Positions 45,798 through 55,766 of a stretch of 64,000 nucleotides of DNA are shown here, in pieces. The DNA is from UBA4459 sp963776205 (GTDB lineage Bacteria; Bacteroidota; Bacteroidia; Bacteroidales; F082). The position numbers and the translations under genes were made by a program. Below the pieces are notes generated by a model. That model worked only from the letters and a program-made list of their open reading frames with translations. It searched no databases and was not told the origin of the DNA. Positions within the stretch are counted from its first letter, which is position 1. Every line of letters begins with the position of its first letter. Location of the stretch: NCBI GenBank assembly GCA_963776205.1, contig CAVZLR010000001.1, positions 620,001 through 684,000 of the forward strand, written 5' to 3'.

Positions 45798-48149
45798 ATG
45801 ATTAAGAACTATTTTAAAATCGCATTAGCAAATATATATAAGAGCAAAGTTTACTCTATAATTAGTATATCAAGTTTAGCGATAGGAATAGCGGTTTGCA
45901 TATTGCTGCTGTTGTACGTTGCCGACGAACTAAGTTATGATCGCTACAACGAAAAAGCAGATAACATTTATAGGCTGTGTAATAAAGAAGACCCTTTTCA
46001 GGCACCTCAAATAGCAAAATTTCTGACTGATAAACTTCCGCAAATAAAGGAATCCGCCCGAATTTTGATTAGGGGAGATATGGTTGTTCAATATAAAAAG
46101 TTAAAATTTAACGAACCCTTAGCTGTTTTTGTGGATGCTGATTTGTTGCAAATGTTCTCCTTCAAATTTAAATTTGGCAATGCCAAAACAGCTTTGAATG
46201 ATCCCGAAACTATTGTAATCTCAGAAAAAGCAGCACAAAAATATTTTGGAAATGAAAACCCGATGGGTAAACTATTAATACTCAATAATGAATATAAAGG
46301 CACAATTACGGGAGTCTTTGAAAATATGCCACATAATTCACATTTTAGATATGATTTTTTAATCTCATTAGCAGGTGCAAATAATTTGTTTGGTGAAGAA
46401 GATATGAATGATTGGGGTTGGCAAAATTTTCTGGTCTATTTTGAGATGCAAGATCATTTTTCAAAACCGGAAACGGAAGCAAAAATTTCCGAGTTAATAA
46501 AAGACACAAGAGGTGATGAGGCTTTACCATTTTTTGCACTACAAAATCTAAAAGATATTCATCTCTACTCTTCTCATATGTCAAACGACATTCAACCTCA
46601 GAATAGCATTACCTACGTCCTGATATTTTCGGCTATCGGACTGCTTATCTTACTAATAGCCAGTTTCAATTATATCAATCTTTTAACTGCCAATGCAACC
46701 ACAAGAGTTACCGAAATTGGTGTTCGGAAAACCTTTGGAGCTTCTCGAAAACAAGTGGCAAACCAGTTTATATCGGAATCTATGGTAGTGTTTCTCATAT
46801 CCTTGCTAGTTGCACTTTTATTGGTAAACTTAAGCCTGCCTATTTTCAATTCACTTGCAGGCAAAGAACTCTCTACTTTATCATTATTGAATGGAACCAT
46901 TATTTTAGGAATAACCGGTATGATGATAGTTTTGGGCGTATTAGCTGGTTGGTATCCCGCTTTTATTTTATCCTCGTATAGTCCAACAAAGGTGATGAAA
47001 TCAAATAAAAGTATGGGTTCCGGTTTTCAATTAAAAAAGATTTTGGTAGGAGTTCAGTTTACCATTGTCATTGTTTTAATCGCTTGTTCGTTGATTATGC
47101 TGCGACAAATTAATTTCCTTCAAAATAAAAGCTTAGGATTTGATAAAGAGTATGTTCTTGTTGCCAATGTTAATGATTATGGTGATGAGGCGAAGTATCT
47201 TTCGCTTAAACAAGCACTGCTCGAACAAAGTATTGTGAAGAGTGTTTCAACGGCAAGTCGTGTTCCTTCTGGCGATCTAAATAATTGGGGAGCAGCCAAA
47301 CTGACAGAAGAAGCAGAGTGGATAAGACTTCCTATTGTGCATGTACAATTTGATTATTTTAAAACGCTTGGGATAGAAGCAGCTCAAGGAAGACTTTTTT
47401 CTGATCAACTAAAAACAGATGCTACCGAATCATTGATTTTAAATGAAGCAGCTGTAAGTTATTTAGGCATTCAGGGAAATCCAATAGGACAAAAGATTTT
47501 GAGTCACTGGCCATATGCTAATAGGGAAATTGTAGGAGTTATTAACGATTTCCATTTTGAATCTCTTCATGATAAAATTAAGCCTGTGTTTTTCATTATT
47601 GATCAAGATTGGTGTTCCCGACTTATTGTAAAACTCAATTCGTCTAGTGCTGGCGATGCCATCAATATCCTTAAAGAAACGAGTCAAAACATCTATCCCG
47701 ATGAAATGTTTGATTTTCGTTTTTTGGATGTGAGATTGGAGCAACTTTATCAGAAAGATGAAAAGACTTTTCAATTGATGGGTTATTTTGCTGCCATGGC
47801 AATTTTTCTTGCCAGTATAGGATTATTTGGAATGGCTTCTTTTATAATGTCGGGTCGAATAAAAGAAATAGGCATTCGAAAAGTAAACGGAGCAACTGTT
47901 TTTAAAATTATGAAGATGCTCAATACCAGTTTTGTTAAGTGGGTGGCTGTATCCTTTGTAATAGCTATTCCGATTGCTTATTATGGTATGAATAAATGGT
48001 TGGAAAACTTTGCCTATAAAACCACACTAAGTTGGTGGGTATTTGCCCTGTCAGGTTTAATATCTCTGGTTATAGTGTTACTCACAGTAAGTGGTTTGAC
48101 TTATAGCGTTGCCCGCAGAAATCCTGTGGAATCGTTGCGATATGAATAA
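45798..48149 (+). CDS. MacB/FtsX-type ABC permease (copy 1)
   Basis: A 783-residue permease with two MacB periplasmic-core domains and four plus four membrane segments in the Bacteroidota layout: TM near 20-42, periplasmic domain, a three-TM cluster from about 282, internal hinge YSPTKVMKSNKS, a second TM near 425, second periplasmic domain, and a final TM trio. The hallmark end NPVESLRYE is present, as is GIRKTFGASRKQVANQF and GIRKVNGATVFKIMKML, the two cytoplasmic coupling helices. It is a tandem duplicate of the next gene (both begin MIKNYFKIALANIYKS). Confidence 0.93.
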   Translation: MIKNYFKIALANIYKSKVYSIISISSLAIGIAVCILLLLYVADELSYDRYNEKADNIYRLCNKEDPFQAPQIAKFLTDKLPQIKESARILIRGDMVVQYKKLKFNEPLAVFVDADLLQMFSFKFKFGNAKTALNDPETIVISEKAAQKYFGNENPMGKLLILNNEYKGTITGVFENMPHNSHFRYDFLISLAGANNLFGEEDMNDWGWQNFLVYFEMQDHFSKPETEAKISELIKDTRGDEALPFFALQNLKDIHLYSSHMSNDIQPQNSITYVLIFSAIGLLILLIASFNYINLLTANATTRVTEIGVRKTFGASRKQVANQFISESMVVFLISLLVALLLVNLSLPIFNSLAGKELSTLSLLNGTIILGITGMMIVLGVLAGWYPAFILSSYSPTKVMKSNKSMGSGFQLKKILVGVQFTIVIVLIACSLIMLRQINFLQNKSLGFDKEYVLVANVNDYGDEAKYLSLKQALLEQSIVKSVSTASRVPSGDLNNWGAAKLTEEAEWIRLPIVHVQFDYFKTLGIEAAQGRLFSDQLKTDATESLILNEAAVSYLGIQGNPIGQKILSHWPYANREIVGVINDFHFESLHDKIKPVFFIIDQDWCSRLIVKLNSSSAGDAINILKETSQNIYPDEMFDFRFLDVRLEQLYQKDEKTFQLMGYFAAMAIFLASIGLFGMASFIMSGRIKEIGIRKVNGATVFKIMKMLNTSFVKWVAVSFVIAIPIAYYGMNKWLENFAYKTTLSWWVFALSGLISLVIVLLTVSGLTYSVARRNPVESLRYE

Positions 48150-48169
48150 TAAAATTAAATAAATCAGTC

Positions 48170-50518
48170 ATGATTAAGAACTATTTTAAAATAGCATTAG
48201 CAAATATTTACAAGAGTCAAATTTATTCATTCATAAGTATTTCAAGTTTAGCTGTAGGAATGGCTGTGTGTATTTTGCTGCTGTTATACGTTGCCGACGA
48301 ACTAAGTTATGATCGCTACAACGAAAAATCGGATAATATCTATAGATTATGTCAGGAAGAGCATCCATATCAGGCTCCCGGGGCTGCAAGTTTGTTAACC
48401 GACAATTTACCAGAAATTATATCCTCAGCACGGATTTTACCCAGGGATAATATTAATGTTCAGATTGATGATAAGCGATTTAAGGAGGATATGGTTGCAT
48501 GGGTAGACGCTAGTTTGTTTGAAATCTTCACTTTTAATTTCATATTAGGCAATGGGAAAACTCTGCAGCAGCCAGAAACAGTAGTGATTACCGAAAAAAC
48601 AGCTGAAAAATATTTCGGTAATGAAAACCCCATCGGGAAAACCATTAAGGTTAGCAATGAATATGATTATCTTATTACAGGAGTAATAGAAAATATGCCT
48701 GATAACTCCCATTTCAAGTTCGATATTTTTATGACACTTGAAGATGGGACAATGATGTTTGGCGATGATTGGATGGACAGTTGGGGCTGGTGTAATTTTC
48801 TGGTTTATTTCGAGATGCAGGATAATTTTTCCAAACCTGATATTGAAGAAAAAATATCCCAAATATTACAAAGTGTTGACAACCCCAATGCTCCCACCAC
48901 TGCTTTTACTATTCAGAGTGTAAAAGATATTCATCTCTATTCTTCACATTTTTTAGGCGATATTCAACCCCAAAATAGTATAGTCTACGTGCTGATATTT
49001 TCGGCCATCGGGCTTTTAATCTTATTTATTGCTAGTTTTAATTACGTTAACCTATTCACTGCCAATGCCACAACCCGGCTAACAGAAATCAGCATCAGGA
49101 AAACATTTGGAGCCTCTCGTCAGCAGTTGGCAAAACAATTTATTTTTGAATCGTTATTGGTGTTTTTTGTTTCTTTTTGTGTATCCCTTTTATTGGTAAG
49201 CCTGGCTTTGCCTCTTTTTAATGAGTTTTCCGGTAAAGAATTATCCTTTTCCGTTTTGGCACGTCCGAGTATAATTCTTAGCCTGCTTGCAATGATAGTG
49301 GTTGTTGGGACTTTAGCCGGATGGTATCCCGCCTTCATTCTATCGTCATATAGCCCTACAGGGGTTTTGAAATCGTCCATTAAAAGTGGTTCGGGTTTTC
49401 AAATTAAAAAACTACTTATTGGAACTCAATTTACCATAGTCATAGCACTAATAGCCTGTGCAACAATTATGTTTCGTCAAATTAATTATTTAGAAACCAC
49501 AGATTTAGGGTTTGAAAAAGAGGCCGTAATTACTGCTGTTTTCGATTATGGCGACGAAACAAAATATAATACCCTTAAACATGAGCTTCTAAGCAAAAGT
49601 TATGTCTCCAGTGTTTCAGTAGCTAGCAGAATACCATCAGGATCACTAAGTAATGAAGGGGGTGTATTGCCGGAAGGGCAAACAGAACCGAAAGCAATTG
49701 CATATGTACATATTACCTTCGATTATTTTAAAACGCTGGGCATTTTGCCAAAGCAAGGCCGGCTATTCTCTGAAGAGTTTAAAACAGATGCCGCCGAAGC
49801 GATAATCCTAAATGAAGCGGCTGTAAAATTTCTGGAAATACAGGGAAACCCTATTGGGCAATCCATACGATGTAACTGGCCTAAGTCAACCAGAAAAATA
49901 GTGGGCGTTATTGATGATATTCATTTTGAATCACTCTATAACAAAATTAAGCCCGCAGTTTTTGTAATTAACTATCCCGATGTTAGCCATATTATTGTTA
50001 AGGTAATACCATCTGACGAACGAGGTTCAATCAATGCAATTACCAAAATAGTCCAAAATATTTATCCAAATGAAGTCATTGAATTTAGTTTTCTGGACAC
50101 TATACTTGAGCAACGCTACGAAAAAGATTACAAAACTTTTCAACTCATGGGTTTCTTTGCTGCCCTGGCTATTTTTCTTGCCTGTATGGGCCTTTTAGGG
50201 GTTTCTACATTTATTATTACCAGTAAAACCAAAGAGATAGGTATTAGAAAAGTAAACGGAGCAAAAGTTTTTGAAATTATCAGAATGCTAAATATTGGAT
50301 TTCTTAAGTGGATTGCCATTGCTTTTGTAATTGCAACTCCCTTGGCTTATTATGCAATGAGCAAATGGTTGGAGGGTTTTGCCTACCGAACAGAACTCAG
50401 TTGGTGGGTATTTGCTCTTTCAGGAGTACTTACAGTAATAATTGTACTAAGCACGGTTAGTTGGGTTACTTACCGAGCAGCACGCAGAAATCCTGTGGAA
50501 TCGTTGCGATATGAATAA
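48170..50518 (+). CDS. MacB/FtsX-type ABC permease (copy 2)
   Basis: A 782-residue permease closely related to the gene 20 bp upstream, with the same architecture, coupling segments (SIRKTFGASRQQLAKQF; GIRKVNGAKVFEIIRML) and terminal NPVESLRYE. The first 50 residues and the DNA around the start and end of the two genes are nearly the same, whereas the periplasmic domains differ, indicating a tandem duplication with divergence or partial conversion. The two copies may act as different partners of the single ATPase. Confidence 0.93.
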   Translation: MIKNYFKIALANIYKSQIYSFISISSLAVGMAVCILLLLYVADELSYDRYNEKSDNIYRLCQEEHPYQAPGAASLLTDNLPEIISSARILPRDNINVQIDDKRFKEDMVAWVDASLFEIFTFNFILGNGKTLQQPETVVITEKTAEKYFGNENPIGKTIKVSNEYDYLITGVIENMPDNSHFKFDIFMTLEDGTMMFGDDWMDSWGWCNFLVYFEMQDNFSKPDIEEKISQILQSVDNPNAPTTAFTIQSVKDIHLYSSHFLGDIQPQNSIVYVLIFSAIGLLILFIASFNYVNLFTANATTRLTEISIRKTFGASRQQLAKQFIFESLLVFFVSFCVSLLLVSLALPLFNEFSGKELSFSVLARPSIILSLLAMIVVVGTLAGWYPAFILSSYSPTGVLKSSIKSGSGFQIKKLLIGTQFTIVIALIACATIMFRQINYLETTDLGFEKEAVITAVFDYGDETKYNTLKHELLSKSYVSSVSVASRIPSGSLSNEGGVLPEGQTEPKAIAYVHITFDYFKTLGILPKQGRLFSEEFKTDAAEAIILNEAAVKFLEIQGNPIGQSIRCNWPKSTRKIVGVIDDIHFESLYNKIKPAVFVINYPDVSHIIVKVIPSDERGSINAITKIVQNIYPNEVIEFSFLDTILEQRYEKDYKTFQLMGFFAALAIFLACMGLLGVSTFIITSKTKEIGIRKVNGAKVFEIIRMLNIGFLKWIAIAFVIATPLAYYAMSKWLEGFAYRTELSWWVFALSGVLTVIIVLSTVSWVTYRAARRNPVESLRYE

Positions 50519-50581
50519 TAAATGCTAGAAAAAATGAAATAAATTAAAAAGAAATATTTACAAAAACTTAAAAAAAAAGCT

Positions 50582-51025
50582 ATGAAAAATGTCACATTAA
50601 TAACCATTTTTATATTTACAGTATTCACAAGCTTAATAGCTCAGGATTTAAATGTTCAAAAGGAACAAGAGTTAATTAAAAAAGTAATTAAGGAAGCCTA
50701 TGTGGAGGGTATTTTTTTACAAGGTAATGCAGAACTGCTAAAAAAGGGTTGGCATCCAGAATGCGATATCGTAATATTTGAGAATGGAGGAATAACAAAG
50801 TTGCCTGCAAAGTACTGGATTGACAGACTAGAGAAAAACCCCAAACCATTAGACCCTTCAGTTACATACAATTTTGTTGATGTAAAAGTAACCGGATATG
50901 CCGCAATTGCAATAATTGAAATTTTTTCAGGTGGTAAACAGGTTTATACGGACTATATGTGCTTATATAAATTCAAGGATGGTTGGAAGATTGCAACAAA
51001 AATTTACTATGCTTTTCCCAAATAA
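50582..51025 (+). CDS. secreted SnoaL/lumazine-binding-like protein
   Basis: A 147-residue protein with a signal peptide (to SLIAQ) and an NTF2-like fold pattern: EQELIKKVIKEAYVEGIFLQ, GWHPECDIVIFENGGITKLP, YWIDRL, VDVKVTGYAAIAIIEIFS and YMCLYKFKDGWKIATKIYY. It resembles the putative lumazine-binding (SnoaL-like) family of Bacteroidota. It interrupts the row of permease genes and is followed at once by the relic tail of a permease, so it may have replaced most of that gene. Role unknown. Confidence 0.8.
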   Translation: MKNVTLITIFIFTVFTSLIAQDLNVQKEQELIKKVIKEAYVEGIFLQGNAELLKKGWHPECDIVIFENGGITKLPAKYWIDRLEKNPKPLDPSVTYNFVDVKVTGYAAIAIIEIFSGGKQVYTDYMCLYKFKDGWKIATKIYYAFPK

Positions 51026-51032
51026 TCTATTA

Positions 51033-51080
51033 AAACAAAAAGCACGCATAAACCCGGTAGAGGCTTTACGGTATGAATAA
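51033..51080 (+). pseudogene. relic C-terminal tail of a deleted FtsX-type permease
   Basis: Reading from 51033 gives KQKARINPVEALRYE and a TAA at 51078-51080. This is the invariant end of the permeases in this cluster (NPVESLRYE, NPVEALRYE). Nothing of the preceding 780 residues is left; the upstream neighbour is the SnoaL-like gene. The stop lies 10 bp before the next permease start, as at intact junctions of this operon. Confidence 0.75.
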
Positions 51081-51090
51081 ATAAAATAAC

Positions 51091-53464
51091 ATGAGATTAT
51101 ATATCAATTTAAAAATTGCTCTAAAAAGCATAGCAAATAACAAAGTACAATCATTAGTCAGCGTGCTGGGGCTTGGTATTGGTTTGGGATCAATTATACT
51201 GATATTAATGTTATACATGCATGAGAATTCCTTTGATAGATATATCCCTGAAAACGATCAGGTTTATAGGGTAATACATGGCACCAGCAGCACTACGACC
51301 ATTTATCCTCGGCGAAACTGCTAAAAATGACATCCCCTCAATCGACGAATTTTTCCGATATCATCAAAGTGGTGAATTTGAAATTCGACTAAATGGAACC
51401 GATATAATAGAAGAGGAACGGTTTGCTTGTGCCGATGCTTCTATTTTTAATGTTTTAGGGATTGACTTTATCATTGGAAAAACTGCTGAATCAAGAAACG
51501 AGGTGGCCATTTCAGAAAAAATGGCAAAGAAATACTTTCCCAATGGGGATGCCATTAATAAGACGCTTGAAGCACGTTTAAACAACGAATTTATCAACCT
51601 GACTGTTTGTGGAATTTTCAAGGATTTTCCATCAAATTCATCCCTGGCACCAAACTTCGTTTCTCATACAGATTTAATTGATGAATTCCTGGGCACCCAA
51701 GAAAAGCGCCTCGGCGAGTATGGTTCTGAAGTTGAAACATTCAAAACAAACTGGGAAAGAGATGTATGCATTACCTACTTAAAAATAAATGCACAATCAA
51801 ATCTTGGGGATGTTACTGAACAACTTCAAAAATATAGCGCTCAATTTGAAGGTGAATCGAAAAAAGAAAAAGCTTTTAGCTTGCAAGCAGCAACGGATGT
51901 GTATTTACAATCTGAAGGAATAGGGGATGTATATTCAAGACGAGGAAATGTAAACGAGTTGAAATATTATATAGCAATAGCACTTTTTATTCTAATTATT
52001 TCCGTTTTCAACTACATTTTTCTTACAAAAGCAAAGATGGAGGGACGTCTAAAAGAATTTGGTGTAAAAAAAGCGCTAGGCGCTTATACATCATCCATTC
52101 GCAAACAGATGCTTTTTGAGGCCAATATCATCTCGTTTTTGAGCTTAATACCAGCGATATTCATTATTGTACTAGGCATGCCATTTATTAACAGCACCTT
52201 AGGACGAAATCTCGATAGTCAAATCCTCTCGGTTTGGTATACCATTCCGCTACTGGCGCTCATCCCCTTGCTTACAGGATCATTTTCAGGTTTTGTTGTC
52301 GGAATAAAAATTTCCAGAATTTCACCTGTACTGCTGTTAAATAGAAGACACTCAAGTCTTCCAAAAACTAAACAATGGAGTAACTCATTTCTAAGTTTGC
52401 ATTTTGCCATTTTCATTATATTGATAGTTGGCGTACTTGTTTTGAAAAAACAAATCAATTATTCTTTGAACAATTTTACAGCTATTAATCCTGAGAACGT
52501 TATGATTTGTGAATTAAACAGCCCGGTACTTTCAGAAAAATTTGATGTAATAGATAACCACGTTAAACAATTGCCCGGAGTAATCAGTACAGCAGGATCA
52601 TCATTTATTCCTCCATATAACTGGACTCTACCAATTCGCTTAAGAAATCCTGAGAATAACGAGGAAATCGTGTTTGATGGTTTAATTATGGGAAAAGGCA
52701 TAGCTGAGCTATTAAATATTGAACTGATTGAAGGTGATTATTTTGGAGAATACAATGAAAATCAACATAAATTTATTTTTAACGAATCAGCAGCTTTAAT
52801 GTATAATTTGAAAGCAGGAGAAATTTTCAATGGTTTCCATATCCAGGGTATTGTTAAAGATTTTACTGCACATACGATGCATAGCCCAATTAAACCAATG
52901 GTTATCATTCAGCAGCACCCGGATAAAATGAGTCTTTTTGCCATTAAAACAACGGGCGAAACGGATGACCAGATTAAAGCAAACATTACCAAATTATTCA
53001 AAGAAATATCGCCTGATAAAATGGTGTCCATTTTTACACTTCAAGAACAAATCAACCAATTTTATGTCAGGGAACAAAATCAAGCTGAATTAATCAGTGC
53101 ATTCTCCATGTTGGCTATTGTTTTAACCATAATGGGATTATTCGGAATGGTATTGAACACCGTATCCAAAAAAACCAAAGAAATAGGCATCCGCAAAGTA
53201 AACGGGGCCAAAATATCCGAAATACTCATCATGCTCAATAAAGACTTTATCAGGTGGGTAGTATTAGCTTATCTTATTGCCTGCCCAATCGCCTGGTACT
53301 CTGCGAATAAATGGCTCGAAAACTTCGCCTATAAAACTACATTAAGCTGGTGGATTTTTGTGTTAGCAGGAGCGTTGGCTTTCGGAATAGCAGTATTAAC
53401 TGTAAGCTGGCAAAGTTGGAGAGCGGCTACAAGAAATCCGGTGGAAGCCTTGAGGTATGAGTAA
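51091..53464 (+). pseudogene. MacB/FtsX-type ABC permease (copy 3), one frameshift
   Basis: The N-terminus MRLYINLKIALKSIANNKVQ with its first membrane segment runs in one frame to TAA at 51322; the rest, from about 51285, is in the next frame (AALRPFILGETAKNDIPSID to NPVEALRYE). A single base change of phase near 51278-51300 restores a 790-residue permease of normal length. The remaining sequence has both coupling segments (GVKKALGAYTSSIRKQM; GIRKVNGAKISEILIML). More distant from copies 1 and 2. If the shift is real, a 728-residue product starting at 51278 would lack the first membrane helix. Confidence 0.8.
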
Positions 53465-53589
53465 TTCCTTAGATAAAATTGAGAGGTGTTTTTTTGTTAA
53501 GATTATCAAGAGGTATCAGAGCAAACCAGGTATGAAAATCAAGTTGAGTAAAAGAAATATAATTTAACTTTAACCTAAATTAGTCCACT

Positions 53590-54780
53590 TTGGTAAAAAG
53601 ACCTATAAATCGACTGGAAAATAAAATCCTCCCTATTGTTTTAATTCTTTTATTATTAATTACAGGAACTTCCTGTATTGATGAATATTTGCCAGATTTA
53701 GATGCGAAATACATCAGTTTATTAGTTGTAGACGGGATGATTAGTAATAAACCCGGACCATACACTATTAAACTGTCCTATTCATCTAGTATTAGTGATG
53801 GTAATGAAACCATACCGGCTACAGGTTTTCATATTTCAATTGTTGACAATCTAGGGAGTGAAGAATTACTTATCGAAAAAGAAAAAGGTATTTATGAAAC
53901 ATCCAATTCAGATTTTATAGGAGTTATTGGTAGAGAATATAAATTAAATTTCATATCGCCAACCGGTGACGTCTATGAATCAAATTATAATAAACTAATA
54001 CAAGCTGTTGAAATAGAATCTATATACGCTGAGCTTGAATATAAAACAGATAATAATTTAAGCGATGAGCAAGCTCGTTATCAGTTCTATATTGATACGT
54101 ATCAGGCTTCTGAGGATAGTTCTTTTTTAATATGGAGATTAACTGAAACATATAAATTTAATTCAGATTATTTAATAAGGTGGGAATATGATCGTCGCAG
54201 ACTAACCAGAATATATAATTCGGATACACTATATACGTGCTGGAAAACACAATTGATCAATAGAATATACACGTTTAATACTAGCGCGTTAATTGAGCCA
54301 AAGATTACAAGATATCCCTTGCATTACCGAGCTACTAATACACGTCATCTGTCAATCCGATACAGTCTCTGTGTAAAACAACTTACTGTAAATTCAGATA
54401 CGTATACATTTTGGAATAATTTGAAAAATATTAATGAACAGGAAGGTTTATACAGTGAACAGCCATATCAAGTAAATGGAAACATTAGAAATATTACGAA
54501 CCCGGATGAGATTGTTTTAGGTTATTTCATGGTAGCTGGAATATCAGAAATGCGAATATTTATGGATAGACCAACCGAAGTTGAATTTAATTATCCTAAG
54601 TGCGAATTAGGTCCAGCTGATTTCGAAGCGATGGAATATCTTTGGATGACACCATCACATTTGTGGCCCATATATCTAACAGAAGGTGAAGGACATGCAA
54701 AAGCATACCCGCACCAAGATTGTATTGACTGCACAAGGAGCGATGGGGAATTAGAGAAACCCGAATTTTGGATTGATTAA
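53590..54780 (+). CDS. DUF4249 family lipoprotein
   Basis: A 396-residue lipoprotein (lipobox TGTSC, Cys at about 30) with the DUF4249 N-terminal pattern CIDEYLPDLDAKYISLLVVDG and YTIKLSYSSSI and a C-terminal CIDCTRSDGELEKPEFW typical of the family. DUF4249 proteins usually accompany TonB-dependent receptors; none is present here. The start must be TTG (53590): an in-frame stop TAG lies at 53581 and the next ATG would remove the signal peptide. Confidence 0.88.
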   Translation: MVKRPINRLENKILPIVLILLLLITGTSCIDEYLPDLDAKYISLLVVDGMISNKPGPYTIKLSYSSSISDGNETIPATGFHISIVDNLGSEELLIEKEKGIYETSNSDFIGVIGREYKLNFISPTGDVYESNYNKLIQAVEIESIYAELEYKTDNNLSDEQARYQFYIDTYQASEDSSFLIWRLTETYKFNSDYLIRWEYDRRRLTRIYNSDTLYTCWKTQLINRIYTFNTSALIEPKITRYPLHYRATNTRHLSIRYSLCVKQLTVNSDTYTFWNNLKNINEQEGLYSEQPYQVNGNIRNITNPDEIVLGYFMVAGISEMRIFMDRPTEVEFNYPKCELGPADFEAMEYLWMTPSHLWPIYLTEGEGHAKAYPHQDCIDCTRSDGELEKPEFWID

Positions 54781-54845
54781 TTGATGGGCATTACCATCCC
54801 AATGCTATGTTAGCTGCAATAAGATTCACAATTTAAAACCAAAAT

Positions 54846-55529
54846 ATGGACATTAGAAATTACATTGGCATTAAATCATTAGCTGAGGAAAGAAAGAAAC
54901 CTTTGATTTGTGCATTTATATTCTTCATTGTTTACATCTGTTCTGCTATTCTTGGCTCAGAAATACAGACAATATTGAATTTGGATTTACAGATGGGGTG
55001 GGTGCAGCAAATTTTAAGTGCCATAACAATCCTTCTTTTTGCTTACTTTTTCAAAGCACCTAGACAACTTTTAGCATTAGAAAAACCAAAAGATAAAAAT
55101 TGGTTGAAATACACGATTTTTATTGGTGTGACATTTTCCATATGGAATCTTTTTACTTCAATTTTATCAAATGATCCAACTGTCAACTCAGGACCTGAAT
55201 ATTATCTATTTGAGTTGACAATGCCAAGCTTTTCAGAAGAAATTGGTTTGAGAGGAGCAGTTCTTGGTTTTTTATTGTACTACGTTAAGCAATCTGGCTT
55301 ATCAAACTTTAAAACCTGGATAATTGTAATCATACAAGTGTTACCTTTTGCAATTGCTCATCTATTAGGTGTAGAAAGTTTCGGTGAAGGATTAAGAATA
55401 TTTCTTTTTACATTTTCTGCTGGATTTGGATTAAGTTGGCTGAGAATAAAGACAGGTTCAATATTTCCTGCAATGATTGCACATAGTATTATAAATGTTT
55501 TAGATAACATATTGGGGTATTTGTTGTGA
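54846..55529 (+). CDS. CPBP family intramembrane metalloprotease
   Basis: A 227-residue membrane protein with about six helices. The three CPBP (Rce1-like) motifs are present: SFSEEIGLRG with Glu131, Glu132 and Arg136; PFAIAHLLG with the first ligand His; and IFPAMIAHSIINV with the second His. Such proteases process prenylated or bacteriocin-like peptides or act in membrane quality control. It stands alone between a DUF4249 gene and a convergent leucine-rich repeat gene. Substrate unknown. Confidence 0.9.
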   Translation: MDIRNYIGIKSLAEERKKPLICAFIFFIVYICSAILGSEIQTILNLDLQMGWVQQILSAITILLFAYFFKAPRQLLALEKPKDKNWLKYTIFIGVTFSIWNLFTSILSNDPTVNSGPEYYLFELTMPSFSEEIGLRGAVLGFLLYYVKQSGLSNFKTWIIVIIQVLPFAIAHLLGVESFGEGLRIFLFTFSAGFGLSWLRIKTGSIFPAMIAHSIINVLDNILGYLL

Positions 55530-55766
55530 TAATGAAAATGACAATCTGATAACTGAAGCTTTGACAAGATGGATGGCGTATACAGATCATTCCTCCTTTT
55601 TCTTTAGCCTTTAGAATCTACAAATTAGAAAGGAGTAGTAGGTACGACTAATATCTTTTTGGAATCTGGGTAATTTGGATTTATAATGTAATTGAATTCG
55701 TACCGCCGATAACGGATTGCGCTATGAATAGTTGATGCTTACAGGTTCAATTTCACATCTGGAAAT

